DNA from: Scilla litardierei
Lineage: Eukaryota; Streptophyta; Magnoliopsida; Asparagales; Asparagaceae
Assembly (NCBI GenBank): GCA_030789695.1
Contig: CM061132.1
Location: forward strand, 165,751,442-165,815,441
Length of the DNA stretch: 64,000 bases
Direction of reading: 5' to 3'
The position numbers were made by a program, and so were the translations under genes. The notes beneath the pieces are model-generated. The model had not been told where the DNA came from. It saw nothing but the letters and a program-made list of their open reading frames with translations, and searched no databases. Positions 8,701 through 19,302 of the stretch are shown here, in pieces (position 1 is the first letter of the stretch; the number at the start of each line of letters is the position of its first letter).

Positions 8701-11052
8701 CGGATGGGCACGACAGCAGGAGTTCCCGGGGCACCATCACCAGCCGGAGGCGTGTGAGAGACCCGTTTGGCCCGAGGAGCTGTACGGGGTTGACGGGGGA
8801 GGACCAGCAGAGGCAGTCGGCGGAGGATTCGGCTGTGGGGGTGACCGCGGTAGAGATGGTGGACCTCAGGGGGACATCAATGCAGATCGCCACCTTATGA
8901 AGCTGAATATACCGATTTTTGACGGCACGGATCCGGATGGGTGGATCTACCGGGCGGAGCGTTACTTCCAGGTGATGCGGTTGACGGAGGAGGAGGTTCT
9001 GAGGGCCATCGGAATCTATTTCGAGGGCAAGGCGTTGGCCTGGTACAGATGGAAGGTGGCGCGGACCCCCTTTCGCACTTGGGAGGAGCTGTCCGCACTG
9101 ATACTAGACCGGTTCCAGGATACTCCAGGGGGAGATTTCTACGAGCAGTTATCTGCTCTGAGGCAGGAGGGGACGGTCAGGGATTATGTGGAGAAGTTCG
9201 AGATGCTGAATAGTAGGGTGAAGGGGGTGACCGACGAGGTGATAATTGGGAATTTCATGAGGGGGCTGAAGCCCTCTATACGAGCGGAACTAAGGATGCA
9301 GAGTCCGGGGACATTGGAGGATGTCCTTCGCCTGGCCCATAAGGCGGAGGAGAAGCATGCAGAGGAGAGACGCATTCGGGGGACTTGGGGAGCCCAGGGC
9401 CAGCGTAGTCAGACAGCACCGGCCCCACTTCCGAGGGTTACAGTAGCACCAGTGGACACGGAAATGAAGAGAGAGGAAACCCGACCAGTGATCCCTGGTA
9501 AACGGATGACTGAGGCTGATATGAGGGCGAGGCGTGCTGCATGCCTCTGCTTCAGATGCGATGAGAAGTTCAGTCCCGGTCATCGATGTGCGAGCAGGCT
9601 GATGCAGATTGTGCTAGTACCGGACGAGGGTGAGTATGCAGATGATGGGGAGCCAATGATGACGGAAGAGAGCGAAGTTGAGCACGCACATCTGGATGTA
9701 GCGGAGGTGTCCCTGAACTCCTTGGTAGGGGTAACCACGAACCATACCATGAAGTTGTCAGTGAGATTGGACGACGCGCCGGTGACGGTACTTATAGACA
9801 GTGGGGCTACCCACAACTTCATCTCTCGACATTTGGTGGATCGTCATAGGTTGCAGGTGAGCACCTTGGAGACGTTTACGTTCCTCTCAGGGACAGGGAG
9901 GAGGGAGGAGAGCAGTGGGATGTGCAAGGGGCTGAGTCTGACCTTACAAGGGGTGCAGATCGTGGAGGACTTCTTGCCCCTAGAGTTGGACAATATCGAT
10001 GTGATTCTGGGCGTACAGTGGCTGAGGGGGTTGGGCGAGGTGAAGATGAACTGGAAGCAGCTTAGGATGGAATTCCAGGAGGGGGGTCGCACGGCGGTTC
10101 TGACAGGTGACCCTAGCCTCTGTTTTCCCTCGGGGGCCTTCAAAGCCAGATCTCCACCTTGAGGACAAGGTGGCTCTTTTAGGGGGAGGTATTGATGCAG
10201 ACGCCCCTGGCCGCCGCCCGCGTTGCCGATTCGCCGCACCCGGGTCCCACTTGATGATTAGGCTTTGGTGATTTAGTTATCTAGGGGTATTCTAGTCTTT
10301 TCAGACTAGATTAGTAAATCCCCTATTTTCTATTTATTAGGGCTAGCCGTCTTTTATTTATTTATGCTTATTTTGTGAAGAACAATTGTAGGCATCTCTT
10401 GTGAAGGTTTTAGGCTTTGTTCCGTGCAACCAAAGCTAGGAGAGCGAGTCTCCTCTCGAAAGAGACTCAATTATCAATCTACCTCTTAGTTCTTCGCAAT
10501 CTAAAGTCCACAAATTTCCTCTTTTTTTTATATTTTCCACTTTAAAAATCCAAACTTTATTGATTCGATCCACCGGATCGTATCAAGATGGCTATACCAA
10601 GATATATGAAAGGTCTATTGGAACGAATTTCTAGCAAGTTCCCTTCTTTTCCTTTACTTCTTTCAAGCACCAAACTCATCAAAGTCGTTAGTAATTATTC
10701 TGCCACATCCCTCCCCTTTCGCTCTCAATTTACCAACAACTCGTTTCCTTCATCTCAATGGATTGTGGAAAATATAGGCTGGAGAACTCATCTAAGTCCT
10801 GTTAATCCTTCTGAAGAGTTCATCTATACCTCCTATGATGACTTCTAAACGATTTTCTTTCTTGTTTTCATTTTGCAGCTTGGCGAGGGATTAATTTATG
10901 AAAAAGTTGATGACTCCAACATCTTTCCACATTTCTATGGTCCATCTCACAGCCATAGCCCTCTGTTGCTTGAGGTTGTCACAAGGGCAGAGAAATTGGC
11001 ATTGGTTAATGGGGAATTCACATGCAGTCTTTTGAATCAGGAACCAAGCTGA
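2709..11052 (+). CDS. DUF952 domain protein, three exons, intron 2 about 7.8 kb
   Basis: Exons 2709-2852, 2994-3065 and 10879-11052 (stop TGA 11050-11052) all join in phase 0 and give 129 residues, close to the usual ~120 of plant DUF952 proteins. The N-terminus has FVYRISTADEWEDLQKSG and STGCIHLSSFHQ, the middle FYRGRDDLFLLKIDTSK, and exon 3 supplies GLIYEKVDDSNIFPHFYGPS and NGEFTCSLL. These are the conserved blocks of the family, including the HxxYGP-like segment. The biochemical role of DUF952 is not established; the small fold lies near ADP-ribosyl-binding families in some classifications, which I do not use as a functional call. Start ATG 2709 is the first in frame after an in-frame-closed leader. 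Intron 2 (3066-10878) contains a Copia LTR, a hAT element, a MITE and a Gypsy element, all outside the coding sequence. Confidence 0.9.
3243..3330 (+). repeat. Relic of a MULE terminal inverted repeat
   Basis: The stretch starts GGACATTTTTAG and contains AGTAAAATCGACC and TTAGCAAAACCGACC in the same order and spacing as the terminal repeats of the 13122-19438 MULE (GGACAATTTTTGC, GTAAAATCGACC, TTAGCAAAACCGACC). It is clearly related but diverged. A matching opposite end was not located, so this is a fragment of a sister element inside DUF952 intron 2. Confidence 0.6.
3398..3750. repeat. Imperfect foldback repeat
   Basis: The segment near 3400-3440 (GCACTTGGCAAGTGCGGCC, then AAATTGTATTGTTGGCAG) reappears in inverted orientation at 3661-3700. 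The sequence inside also pairs imperfectly: the AAGTGGTTGGGTGGTATG region near 3457 matches the inverse of the region near 3620-3650. The whole could form a long hairpin. It is probably part of the same MULE-related fragment as the TIR relic just upstream. Confidence 0.55.
4032..5069. mobile_element. Non-autonomous hAT element, 8-bp target duplication
   Basis: The ends are inverted: TAGGCCTATCAA at 4032 and TTGATAGGCCTA ending at 5069. They are flanked by the 8-bp direct repeat ATCAATCA (4024-4031 and 5070-5077), the hallmark of hAT transposition. Subterminal DNA is made of many copies of TTCGGATATTTTCGGGTTCGG-like repeats at both ends, typical of transposase-binding subterminal repeats. No transposase ORF is present. 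A MITE (4447-4698) is inserted inside. Confidence 0.9.
4447..4698. mobile_element. 252-bp MULE-type MITE nested in the hAT element
   Basis: Terminal inverted repeats are about 80 bp and perfect by eye (4447-4526 against the reverse complement of 4619-4698), starting GGGTTTTTCTCATATTAG. The flanks carry a 9-bp direct repeat TAAATGATA (4438-4446 and 4699-4707), the size expected for Mutator-like elements. The short interior repeats AACCTAAATAGTCCC-type motifs. There is no coding capacity. Confidence 0.9.
6193..7184. other. Unassigned intronic DNA
   Basis: This part of DUF952 intron 2 lies between the Copia LTR and the Gypsy element. A GC-richer block (about 6235-6610) stands out from the AT-rich surroundings and may be transposon or pseudogene remnant, but no family is recognisable. 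No supported ORF. Confidence 0.4.
7190..7581 (+). repeat. 5' LTR of the Gypsy element
   Basis: Starts TGATGCAGACGCC and ends CGGATCGTATCA, so it has TG...CA ends. Nearly identical to 10193-10585. Confidence 0.95.
7585..7596 (+). promoter_or_regulatory. Primer-binding site (tRNA-Met type)
   Basis: TGGTATCAGAGC lies three bases after the 5' LTR. It is complementary to the 3' end of initiator tRNA-Met, the usual primer for plant LTR retrotransposons. Confidence 0.9.
7608..10162 (+). pseudogene. gag-protease reading frame, disrupted
   Basis: The frame opens at ATG 7608 with about 100 residues rich in Glu, Lys and Leu (likely coiled coil; EKVQGLREEFNREIEGLKK). Around 8080-8100 coding shifts to another frame, which reads a Gly/Pro/Ala-rich collagen-like domain (about 8102-8500). 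It meets a TAA at 8648 and then runs open from about 8651 to TGA 10162. That last part holds the Retrotrans_gag domain (IPIFDGTDPDGWIYRAERYF, GKALAWYRW), a zinc-knuckle-like CFRCDEKFSPGHRC, and a retropepsin-like protease with LIDSGATHNFIS and VILGVQWL. The open frame then ends SGAFKARSPP. The frameshift and stop indicate decay, although the downstream 421-residue frame from ATG 8897 is intact. Confidence 0.85.
8102..8500 (+). repeat. GC-rich tandem repeats encoding a collagen-like gag segment
   Basis: In the gag frame this reads repeated GPSGPAA, GPAGPA and APWGPA units, a Gly-Pro-Ala-rich linker between the coiled coil and the gag core. At nucleotide level it is a run of GGGCCTGC/GGGCCCGC repeats, far more GC-rich than the surroundings. 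Long frames on the opposite strand here are compositional shadows. Confidence 0.8.
10181..10192 (+). promoter_or_regulatory. Polypurine tract
   Basis: AGGGGGAGGTAT immediately precedes the 3' LTR. This is the primer site for plus-strand DNA synthesis in LTR retrotransposons. Confidence 0.9.
10193..10585 (+). repeat. 3' LTR of the Gypsy element
   Basis: Near-identical to 7190-7581, with the same TG...CA ends, followed by the AGATG target duplication. Confidence 0.95.
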
Positions 11053-13112
11053 TCCTGTTCTTATGTTCTAGAGACGAAAAGAAATTTCAGAATTTCTATT
11101 GTTCTCAAGAATCTCAACATATATTAAATAAACAATGAGTGTAACTTTTACTTGTATGGCTCGAACATGTGAAGTTTGATTAAGTTTGACTATTTAACTT
11201 ATATCCTTTATTACGATGTATTTCATTATTCTTTGTGCCCTGCTATTTTACTGAGATGTTCATCTGAAAATAACACTAGGCTTGCCAAGCATAGTCTATG
11301 GGCGATGCAATAATGACAGAATGGTGTAAAAACTAGAGGCATGCTGCTTCGGTGTCATTTAAAGATTATTGTTTTTAATTTGATAATGCCCGTATAGTCT
11401 AACTATTATCATTTTCTTAACCTGCAAGAAGCCTGTGGTATCATGGACAGATAACGAGACATCAGATGTCTAAATTGGGGTCATCTTTCTTGTCTTTCTA
11501 TCAGACAGTGGGGCTGAACATCGATTTCAAATTACCAAGTTAATGGAATTGCATTTTCTTGGTAAAAGTTCGTATTACTCCATCAATGGTGGAGTCAACT
11601 ACCTTTTCTGTTATGAATCAACCACTTCTGGTTTATAAGTTCCCATGCTGTTCATGTACATGTGGATCCTAATATGTATATAAGTGCATTTATCTTTATA
11701 TTTATCCGAGTTAACCATTTTTGTTATCTAGTGCTATCAAAACTGCCATTTTAGCACAGCTCTGGAAATTCTCAGCTGCAAGAAATCTATGCGCAAGGTA
11801 TGTCAACATTACCATAAACTACTTTGCTTATATCGTGACTAATAATTTTTGTCATGTAGTGTTTGTAAATCATACTTTTTTGTCATCTAGTGTTTGTGTA
11901 ACTGCTAACTTTGTGTTGGATCTGCGTGAAGTTGTTAGCAGCCAAACGTTAATTATGGGTCATATCCTCCTAAAAATACTCCCACTTGATATCTGTTTTA
12001 TGTGGTTTCCCTGGCTAAAATCTTCTTTTTGGTGCAGAACAGCACTTATTCACATTGGCCCATCCTTATCACATAGCTCTTCCCTGTGGCCGGAAGGTCG
12101 AGAAGGATAAGTGGAGGCCGAGGTTATATCCCATATGCATTTTAGAATCTTCCAATTACACTTTGGCTCTTTCGGTTTTTTATTTCCCTTGAGCATTTTA
12201 GAATCTTCCAATTATCCTTTGTTTCTTTCGTTTTGTCTATTTCTGTTTTACATATATTTGCATTAGGGGGATTGGTTTTTAAAGAGTTGGGTTTTACTAG
12301 TTAATTTTGAAAATTATGGTCGGCCAATTTGAACAGCATGGCGATAATATGATTTCTCTTTGGTTATAATTTTTTTCCGCCAAAGATCCTGATGGCCTTT
12401 TTTCCTTTCCAGATTGGCTACACATTATTTACAGCTACGTTTTAAATCAAGATAATTTATAATTAATTTAAATTATGTTTATCTAATTGTTATTCAATTT
12501 AACGAGTTAAATTGTAAGAAGGGGAGTGTCTTTTTGAGCTTGTGAAATAAAAGGACGGAAATAACGTAATAACAACAGTGCCGGCCTTCTTTTTTGTTCT
12601 GCCATGCCTTTGTAAATGAGTTCACATAAGGGGCAGAATGGGTTGTAATTTGGCTGAAAATCCTCATGTCATTCTGTTCTAGTTATGTCGGCAAAAAAAT
12701 TCATTCTAGGATCATTTCCTGGTATATGAACTTGGACACTGATTGTGATGTTAAGCTGCAATCCATCTCCACAATACACGTTCTTAATTTTCTAGTCATC
12801 AGGGAAGAGCTATTTGATGGAGAGTAATTTAAAAGGAGAGTTACAAAATATTCATGCAAAACTATGTAACAATCATCATTTTTCTTTATTTGGTTGATAT
12901 GGATATTTCAATTATCTTGATAATGAATGCCGATGATTTTTGTTTACCTAGCAGAATACCATCATCACATTCATTGCCCATTGATCTCGAATGGTATGAA
13001 TCTTATGCTACTCTTATATTTTGATGGCAATTTATATTTCATTGTTTTGCAAAGTTGTTGAATTGAATTGAGATCATTATTTAAATGAAAAAACTATTAA
13101 TTCATTGTATCA
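11053..13112. other. DUF952 3' UTR and intergenic DNA
   Basis: The first few hundred bases are presumably the DUF952 3' UTR. Apart from the weak exon-like blocks at 11731-12110, the interval is AT-rich with no supported gene. It ends at the target duplication of the MULE. Confidence 0.45.
11731..12110 (+). other. Two exon-like blocks, unrecognised
   Basis: Block 1 (about 11732-11798, after a TAG and before GTATGT) and block 2 (about 12039-12110, after GGTGCAG) can be joined in one open frame ending at TAA 12108-12110. The join gives ILAQLWKFSAARNLCAR followed by TALIHIGPSLSHSSSLWPEG. A second frame through block 2 is also open. Splice-like borders make it look like a gene remnant, but no family is recognised and chance cannot be excluded. 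Confidence 0.2.
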
Positions 13113-13121
13113 TTTGCATAA

Positions 13122-13300
13122 GGACAATTTTTGCAAATAGGCCAAATTAAAAAAAATAATTTGTAAAATCGACCTATTTTTTTATTTAGCAAAACCGACC
13201 TCTTTTGGTTTTGGGGCCAAAAAGAGGTCGGGTTGGGGGGCTGGGGCACGTGTGTGGCCTCGACCGCATCTTCAGAATGCGGCCGAGAGCCGCACTCTGA
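13122..13300 (+). repeat. Left terminal inverted repeat of the MULE
   Basis: It aligns with few mismatches to the reverse complement of 19260-19438. The outer half is AT-rich with GTAAAATCGACC and AGCAAAACCGACC. The inner half is GC-rich, with GGGGCACGTGTGTGGCCTCG and GCGGCCGAGAGCCGCACT. Confidence 0.95.
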
Positions 13301-13538
13301 AGACAGCCTGCAAGGTCGCGGGCTGCTGTTCATCTTCTCCAACACATCACTTGCGGCCGCTCCTTCGAAGTCCGGCGTTTCCAAATTTTTTTGGTGATTA
13401 ATCGGCTTTATTTCAGGTTACTTCTACTCTCTATGTTATATTATTGAATTGTTTTTGTGATTTTTGTACAATCTAGATTGAAATTTAGGGTTTTTGAGAT
13501 GAATCTATAGTTTGTGAAATTTTATAGGTTTTTATAAA

Positions 13539-16003
13539 ATGGAGGAGGCTGGACCCATTACTAATGTGGTCTTGTATGACCAAGCACGTCATCGTTCTGT
13601 CGATGTAGTGCAAGGCCAGGTAAATAGAAAGAATTAATAGTCAAAGTAAGTAATTATGTTTGAAAGGAAAATAATTAAGGTGTGAATTATATGTTTGCAG
13701 GCATCGATAGCAATTGTCGATCATGGACAAAAACATACAAAGTGGAGATTAGATCAGCGCGCGCGACCTTATATTGAAGCCTCCAGATTACACCTATGTG
13801 CGCGCTTGCGTTAGGTCCGGTTGGACCACGCATTGTTGACGTCTTTGGTTGAAAGATGGAGGCCAGAGACAAATACATTTCACATGCGCCAGGGAGAGAT
13901 GACAATCACGTTGCAGGACGTGGCAGTCATCACAGGCCTACCGATTGATGGAGAGCCAATATTTCAATGTGAAATGCGAGATAGCAGCTGGGGTGCGTTG
14001 ATGGAGAGACTACTTGGACAGGATACCCCCCAAAGGAAAGCAGCCAAGGTAAAACTTAGTTGGTTGCGTGATACATTTACTGATTTGCCTGAGGATGCAG
14101 ATGATGAGTACATTCAGCAGTATGCACGGGCATATCTGCTTCATATGATTGGAACCTTACTGGTTCCGGATCCAAGCAAAGGATCTATAAATCTCCGTTG
14201 GTTGACAAAGTTAGATAATTTTGAAGAGACCGGTCAATATTCATGGAGAAGTGCGGTGCTTGCGCACTTGTACGCTGAGCTCAGCAAGGTGGCATTAAAG
14301 CAGACCAAGGCTTTATATGCATGCGGTTTATTATTGCAGGTATAATTTTTTCGTTAGTTACAATAGTGATATATCTATATATATATATATCTATATATTT
14401 CACATTCTGAGGAAAAATTCATATTTACAGGTTTGGAGCTGGGAGAGAATGTATGTATGAAGACCAAGGCTCCTGCAGGATGTATTTGCTGACACCGTTC
14501 CCTATGGGTTCAGGTGGAATACGGGAAAATCATTCATGGAAACTGCTCATGGAAACCTTGATACATACAGAGATCAATTTGACACATTAGAGAGTACGCA
14601 GGTGTGTATATGTAAATTTTATAACGTCGGTGATCAATTGATATATAATATAGTACACCGATATATTTGTGTACTTCATGCCTAATAGGTTACCTGGGAG
14701 CCTTATGGAGAGCGATTCGAGCAGCTGCCGGCATTATGTCGCGAACATCCCGAGTTATGGCGAGCGAGGGTACCCATATTCTGCTGGAAAGCACGAGTTA
14801 TGCATGCACCCGACCGCGTCATGCGGCAATTTGGTTTACGACAACACATCACATCTGCACTCCCAGTCTTGGCGGGGAAGCCAAGACCAGCGCAGCCAGC
14901 AGACGTGACTGTAATCAGGGATCCTTTTGCGCAATGGATGAATAGAGTAGATCACATTGTGAATGAGGTGGATGTGGTATCGGTTGCTGCATATATGGAG
15001 TGGTATTGGGGGATTACCAGGAGGTGGATTTTTCTGAGGCAGCAACACCCGTTCGCACAAATGCCCCGAGGACCCATCGAGCGCCAACATGTAAGAAGAT
15101 GTTCAAGTTTAATTTTTTATAGTATTTTTTATAACCAATATGCTTAGTACTTAATTTGTTTTACAGGTTGCAGGATATGTTTCATTGTACGATATGGCAG
15201 GGCAAGTATTGCAAACACAGGATCATGGGATGCTGCATACGATGAGGACCCATATCGATGATGTGCTACATCGTACATGCCATCTTCCAGAAGGTGTAGA
15301 TACGAGCGAGCTGAGTCGTTTATATAGGATGGGTGAGGCCGACACTTCTCAGCAGGAGCATACCAGAGAAGATGACGCCGGCACTTCTCAGCAGGAGCAT
15401 ACCAGAGCAGATGACGCTGGCACCTCTCAGCAGGAGCATACAGGCGTACCTGAGTCCTGCACTTGGCAGCTGGACCATCCCATAGCTTATGACAGCACGT
15501 GTCAGCAGCCCCCTCACGGAGGTTATGACACCGACACTTGGACGCAGCACCCTCACGGAGGTTATGACCCTGGCACTTGGCAGCAGCCCCCTCCCATATC
15601 ATTTGACACAGGAGCTTGGCACCAGAGCATATGGGATGTTCCAGCCGATTGGCAGCAGCAGCCTACCCAGGGTACATGGGATGACGGCAGCACTTGGACG
15701 CAGCACTTGACGCAGGCAGATTGGCAGCCTACCCATGGTGACACGTCACAGCCGCATCAGACAGAATGGGATGACACATGCATTTCACAGCAGCATGTGG
15801 AGGTGGATGTTGGCCCGTCTCAGCCACATCAGACACAAGGTGATGGTGAAGGCGTGTCACAGGTTGGCGAGGCGTCACAGGTTGGCGAGGTGTCACAGCG
15901 TGTCACAGGTTGGCGAGGTGTCTCAGCAGACAAAAAGGGAACGCATTCGGATAGGCCCTGGTATTCTCGTGTATTTAGTCGACGCAAAGGGAGTCGTCGA
16001 TGA
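13539..16003 (+). pseudogene. Plant mobile domain (PMD) protein, MULE-encoded, two in-frame stops
   Basis: Exons 13539-13619, 13701-14339, 14431-14601, 14689-15090 and 15167-16003 have GT-AG borders and all join in phase 0. Exon 2 carries the PMD signature LVERWRPETNTFH, followed by GEMTITLQDVAVITGLPIDG. Exon 4 has PYGERFEQLP and MHAPDRVMRQFG, matching the distal part of the domain. Exon 5 encodes a Gln/His/Thr-rich tail with tandem DTSQQEHTRED-like repeats. In-frame stops lie at 13812-13814 (TAG) and 14458-14460 (TGA), so no full-length protein is made. PMD proteins related to MAIN/MAIL act in transposon silencing and development, but copies inside transposons have no known function. Confidence 0.85.
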
Positions 16004-16922
16004 TATGTATCTTTGAAATGTGGTATGCATATTTACTGGATTTGAGACATTTGTTATATTATGTATGGTTTCTCAAACAAATAATATATGTGTTATGTAT
16101 GGTTTCAAAACAAATCTTTCATACACCCCATATTTATTCAACGAATTCATTCATACACCCAATATTCAAACATCACATATAAATACGAGAAAGGTTGTGT
16201 TTGGGCTTGATGGAGGTATTCAGTCAGCGGATTGGGCTGCGCTCCAGATGAGAATTTTGTCCTCCCGAACTCACCTAAGTGCCATTTTGATGCTTCGGTG
16301 GTAGTTTGAGCGGCGGGATTTCTCCACAGCTTACAGGAGGAAGACAGCGGCTCAAGCGGCCAACGAAGCGGCAAAAAGACATGTAGATGAGATCAGAAGG
16401 AGAAAATTCTCCACTGGAGCGGAGCCCAACCCAGTGACATAATACCTCCATCATTCCGTCAACAATCTTTCTCCATATAGCTTGACCACGTTGTTCCCGT
16501 CACGCAAATGCCATCACAGCAACTGCTTCCGGCCAGCCACGGTTTGAAGTCGGCCGGAGTGTGATACGTATCGTATCACACTCCATAACACATTCTGATT
16601 CACGGCCAGGAATTTATAGCCCCAGTGACCACAGGTGCCAGGTGCGGCCTAGGGCCGCACCTGACACATGCGGCCCTTAAACGACCGATTACCGTCGTTC
16701 TCTTGCGGCTTGTTTTGTTGCTGTTTGTTGTGTTTGTTTTTTTGCGACGGCGGGATTTGTTTCGATTCAACTCAGCTGCCATTCGAAAACCTTTGCCATA
16801 CGAAAGCCGATCTGTGACGATTCGACTCCCCTAATAGGTATTCAAAGTTTTTTGTTCATCATTATGTTATGATTTAGGGATTTATGGATTTATAATGGTG
16901 TGTGTGTGCAGGGTTATTGGAA

Positions 16923-18780
16923 ATGGCAAGTGATTCAATTTTTGTCATATGCTATTTTGCCGGTGAATTATATATTAATGAAAGTCACGAACCACGGTAT
17001 GTCGGAGGGAAAGCTAAATCTATGAAGCTGATAAGTGGGTCGACCTATAACGACCTAGTAGATCGGATATACAATATCACGAAGATCTGTCGGGAAGATT
17101 ATATGTTGAATCTGGTGTGCAACTGGCCAGTAATGGGAGGAAAGACTATCGCAGTGAAAATATCAGACGACGATGATATGGAGAATCTGTTTGATTTATC
17201 GCAAGATCACCGTGGAGTTGAAATATATGTGAGTCTGGATGCAATAAACACCGCCCAAGAAAATACGACATGAGTAGGGTGTTCGCAACATCCGCAAGAT
17301 GAAGCTAACATGAACACGTAAGTCTAGATTTCAATCAAGTTTTGCGAATTGTAATTTGAAATATTTTTTTATATTCGTCATAGTAACTAAAATTTTAAAC
17401 CGTTCATATGTCAGTAACAGGTTGAATGAGGAAGCAGTGGGAATTGAAAATCAATACTCAACTTACATGGAAGGCCCTTTTGTACTGGAGTCGATGGCTG
17501 AAGATCCATACATACCTGAAGAAATAGAAGAGAGCGATGACGAGGAGCATGCCGGGGCCAGAGAGGATAGCATGCTTTATGCGGATGATCCAAACGAAGA
17601 TGATATAGCATGGATACAACAATCGGTCGCCGTTAACACAATTGTGGAAGATGAGGAGGCTTTGCCAGATGAAGTTGAAGAGGAGGAATGGCTAAATGCA
17701 ACAGTTATGAGTAATACACTTGAAAGGAGAGTGGAAGAGCCTAGACCTCAAAACGTTAGGGGGTGTTCAATGTCGGCGATATTTATGATACAAAAGCCGC
17801 CTTGATTAAAGCAATAACGGAGTGGAGCATTAAGCGTAATGTTTCATTTAGGCCAATCAAGACAAACAAGACAAGTTATAACGTGATATGCGCCCTAAAT
17901 GCTGCGGTCAATCCGGCAACGCAAGATGAGGCTAGTAGGAATTGTCCATGGCGTATCCATGCAGCAGTGCGGAAGAGTGGCATTGGGAAGTTCAAGCTCT
18001 CAAGGGTTGTTGAGGAACATACTTGCAATAATCCAACCCTAAATACATATCATCAAAAAGCCACAGCATCTTTCATTTGTAACATGATTATGCCAATGGT
18101 GAAGACAAAGTTAGATTTGACACCGGCAGAAATCTGGTTATGCCCATGTGCACATGTTATCGTCGCAACGTCCAGACAAGAATATGGTGCCAATATAGCA
18201 TATATGCCATTCTGTTCGCCATGGTATAAGGTTAGCAGATATCGCCTTGCATATGAACCTTTATTTCACCCCATACCCGATGCGCGGTATTGGAAGGCTT
18301 GGGATGGTCCCAAATTACTTCCACTCGACAAAAGAAGGCCTCCAGGCTGGCCTACATCTACACGTATTCGGGGGGCAATGGATATTCCGCGCGAAGGAAG
18401 CCGACAGAATAGATGTGGCAATTGTCATCAACTCGGGCACTACAAATCTGATGCGGGTTCGTATCAAAATCACGCTGCTGAAATCCTCCTCTATCAAACG
18501 CGTATGTTGATTCTGGAATTCATATATTTCTTGTGGATATATATATGATGTTCTAATTTATGCTTATCTTGTAGGTATTCATCTCAAGTTCGCGGCGGGT
18601 CTTCATCTCAAGGCCACGGCGGGTCTTCATCTCAAGGACGCGGCACGTCTTCATCACAAGGCCGCGGTGCGTCTTCATCTCAAGGACGCGGCGTGTCTTC
18701 TTCTCAAGGACGCGGCGTGTCTTCTTCTCAAGGACGCGGCACGTCTTCATCTCAAGGCCGTGGCAGATCCCGTACATGAT
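16923..18780 (+). pseudogene. MuDR-type transposase (MURA-like), catalytic core deleted
   Basis: It opens at ATG 16923 (MASDSIFVICYFAGEL), a PB1-like N-terminus common in MULE transposases, and meets TGA at 17271. The next exon-like part (about 17412-17760) is strongly acidic. A frame change in the G-run near 17758-17763 then leads into VFNVGDIYDTKAALIKAI, NCPWRIHAAVRKSG and EEHTCNN, the MuDR DNA-binding domain. At about 18140 the sequence jumps to the distal SWIM zinc-finger/C-terminal part (LCPCAHVIVA, YEPLFHPIPD, CGNCHQLGHYKSDAG zinc knuckle). The MULE DDE catalytic domain that should lie between is gone. After an intron it ends in GxSSSQGR repeats with stop at 18778-18780. Inactive. Confidence 0.85.
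18580..18772 (+). repeat. 24-bp tandem repeats encoding GxSSSQGR
   Basis: About seven copies of a 24-base unit (GGC-x-TCTTCATCTCAAGGACGC type) read in frame as Gly-x-Ser-Ser-Ser-Gln-Gly-Arg, ending GRSRT at the transposase stop codon. It is a low-complexity Ser/Gly/Arg tail of the transposase. Confidence 0.85.
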
Positions 18781-19224
18781 GCAATGGTGATGTTACTCTA
18801 CTGATACTGTTGTGTTAATGCCATGATTAATGTGTTAGGGCCATGTTTTTTGTAAGTTTGTTGAATTCGACGTGATATGTATTTTGAAATTGAAACTAAT
18901 ATGGTTGATGAATTCAATGTTGTTTGATTTATGTGTTACTTGAGCTTGAATTCGATGTGATTTGTGTTTTGATTTATATGAACTTTCGGATATCCAAGTG
19001 ATGTGTTGTGGTATTCTATTTGTGATATTTGTGATACGCTATGGCTGTGAGAAGTATTAGTGTGAGAATAATTGAGAAGAGGGGAAGCAGCTGCTAAAAT
19101 TGAGAAGAGCAGCAGCTGCCGCTGCTATTTGCAATTGCAAACAGAGAGGAGAAAGCAGCAGCAGCAGCCAAATTCGGTTCTGTCTTTGTGAGGCCTTGGC
19201 CGCAGTCTTCAGGTGCGGCCAAGA

Positions 19225-19302
19225 GCCGCACTCTGAAAGTGCGGCTCTCGGCCGCACTCTGAAAGTGCGGCTCTCGGCCGCACTCTGAATATGCGGCCGA
19301 GG
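19225..19302 (+). repeat. 26-bp tandem repeats at the inner edge of the right TIR
   Basis: About three head-to-tail copies of GCCGCACTCTGAAAGTGCGG plus CTCTCG. The left end has only one copy, so the repeat expanded at the right end. Each unit can form a short hairpin (CCGCACT with AGTGCGG). Confidence 0.8.

Larger units (their letters stand above)
7190..10585 (+). mobile_element. Gypsy-type LTR retrotransposon retaining only gag and protease
   Basis: Complete boundaries: LTRs 7190-7581 and 10193-10585, 5-bp target duplication AGATG (7185-7189 and 10586-10590), a primer-binding site and a polypurine tract. By eye the LTRs differ by eight substitutions and one 1-base indel, so the insertion is fairly young. 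The 2.6-kb interior encodes gag, a zinc knuckle and an aspartic protease, then jumps straight to the pol-tail/polypurine region (the CCACCTTGAGGACAAGG motif near 10154). Reverse transcriptase, RNase H and integrase are missing, so any movement would need proteins from another element. It lies in DUF952 intron 2, in the sense orientation. Confidence 0.95.

Noticed and set aside
8186..8711. Long minus-strand ORFs over the Gypsy gag
   Set aside because: Shadows of GC-rich GGCCC repeats; the supported coding strand is plus, with a recognisable gag and protease.
15144..15602. Minus-strand ORF over the PMD C-terminal repeats
   Set aside because: Antisense shadow of the Gln/His-rich tandem repeats of PMD exon 5.
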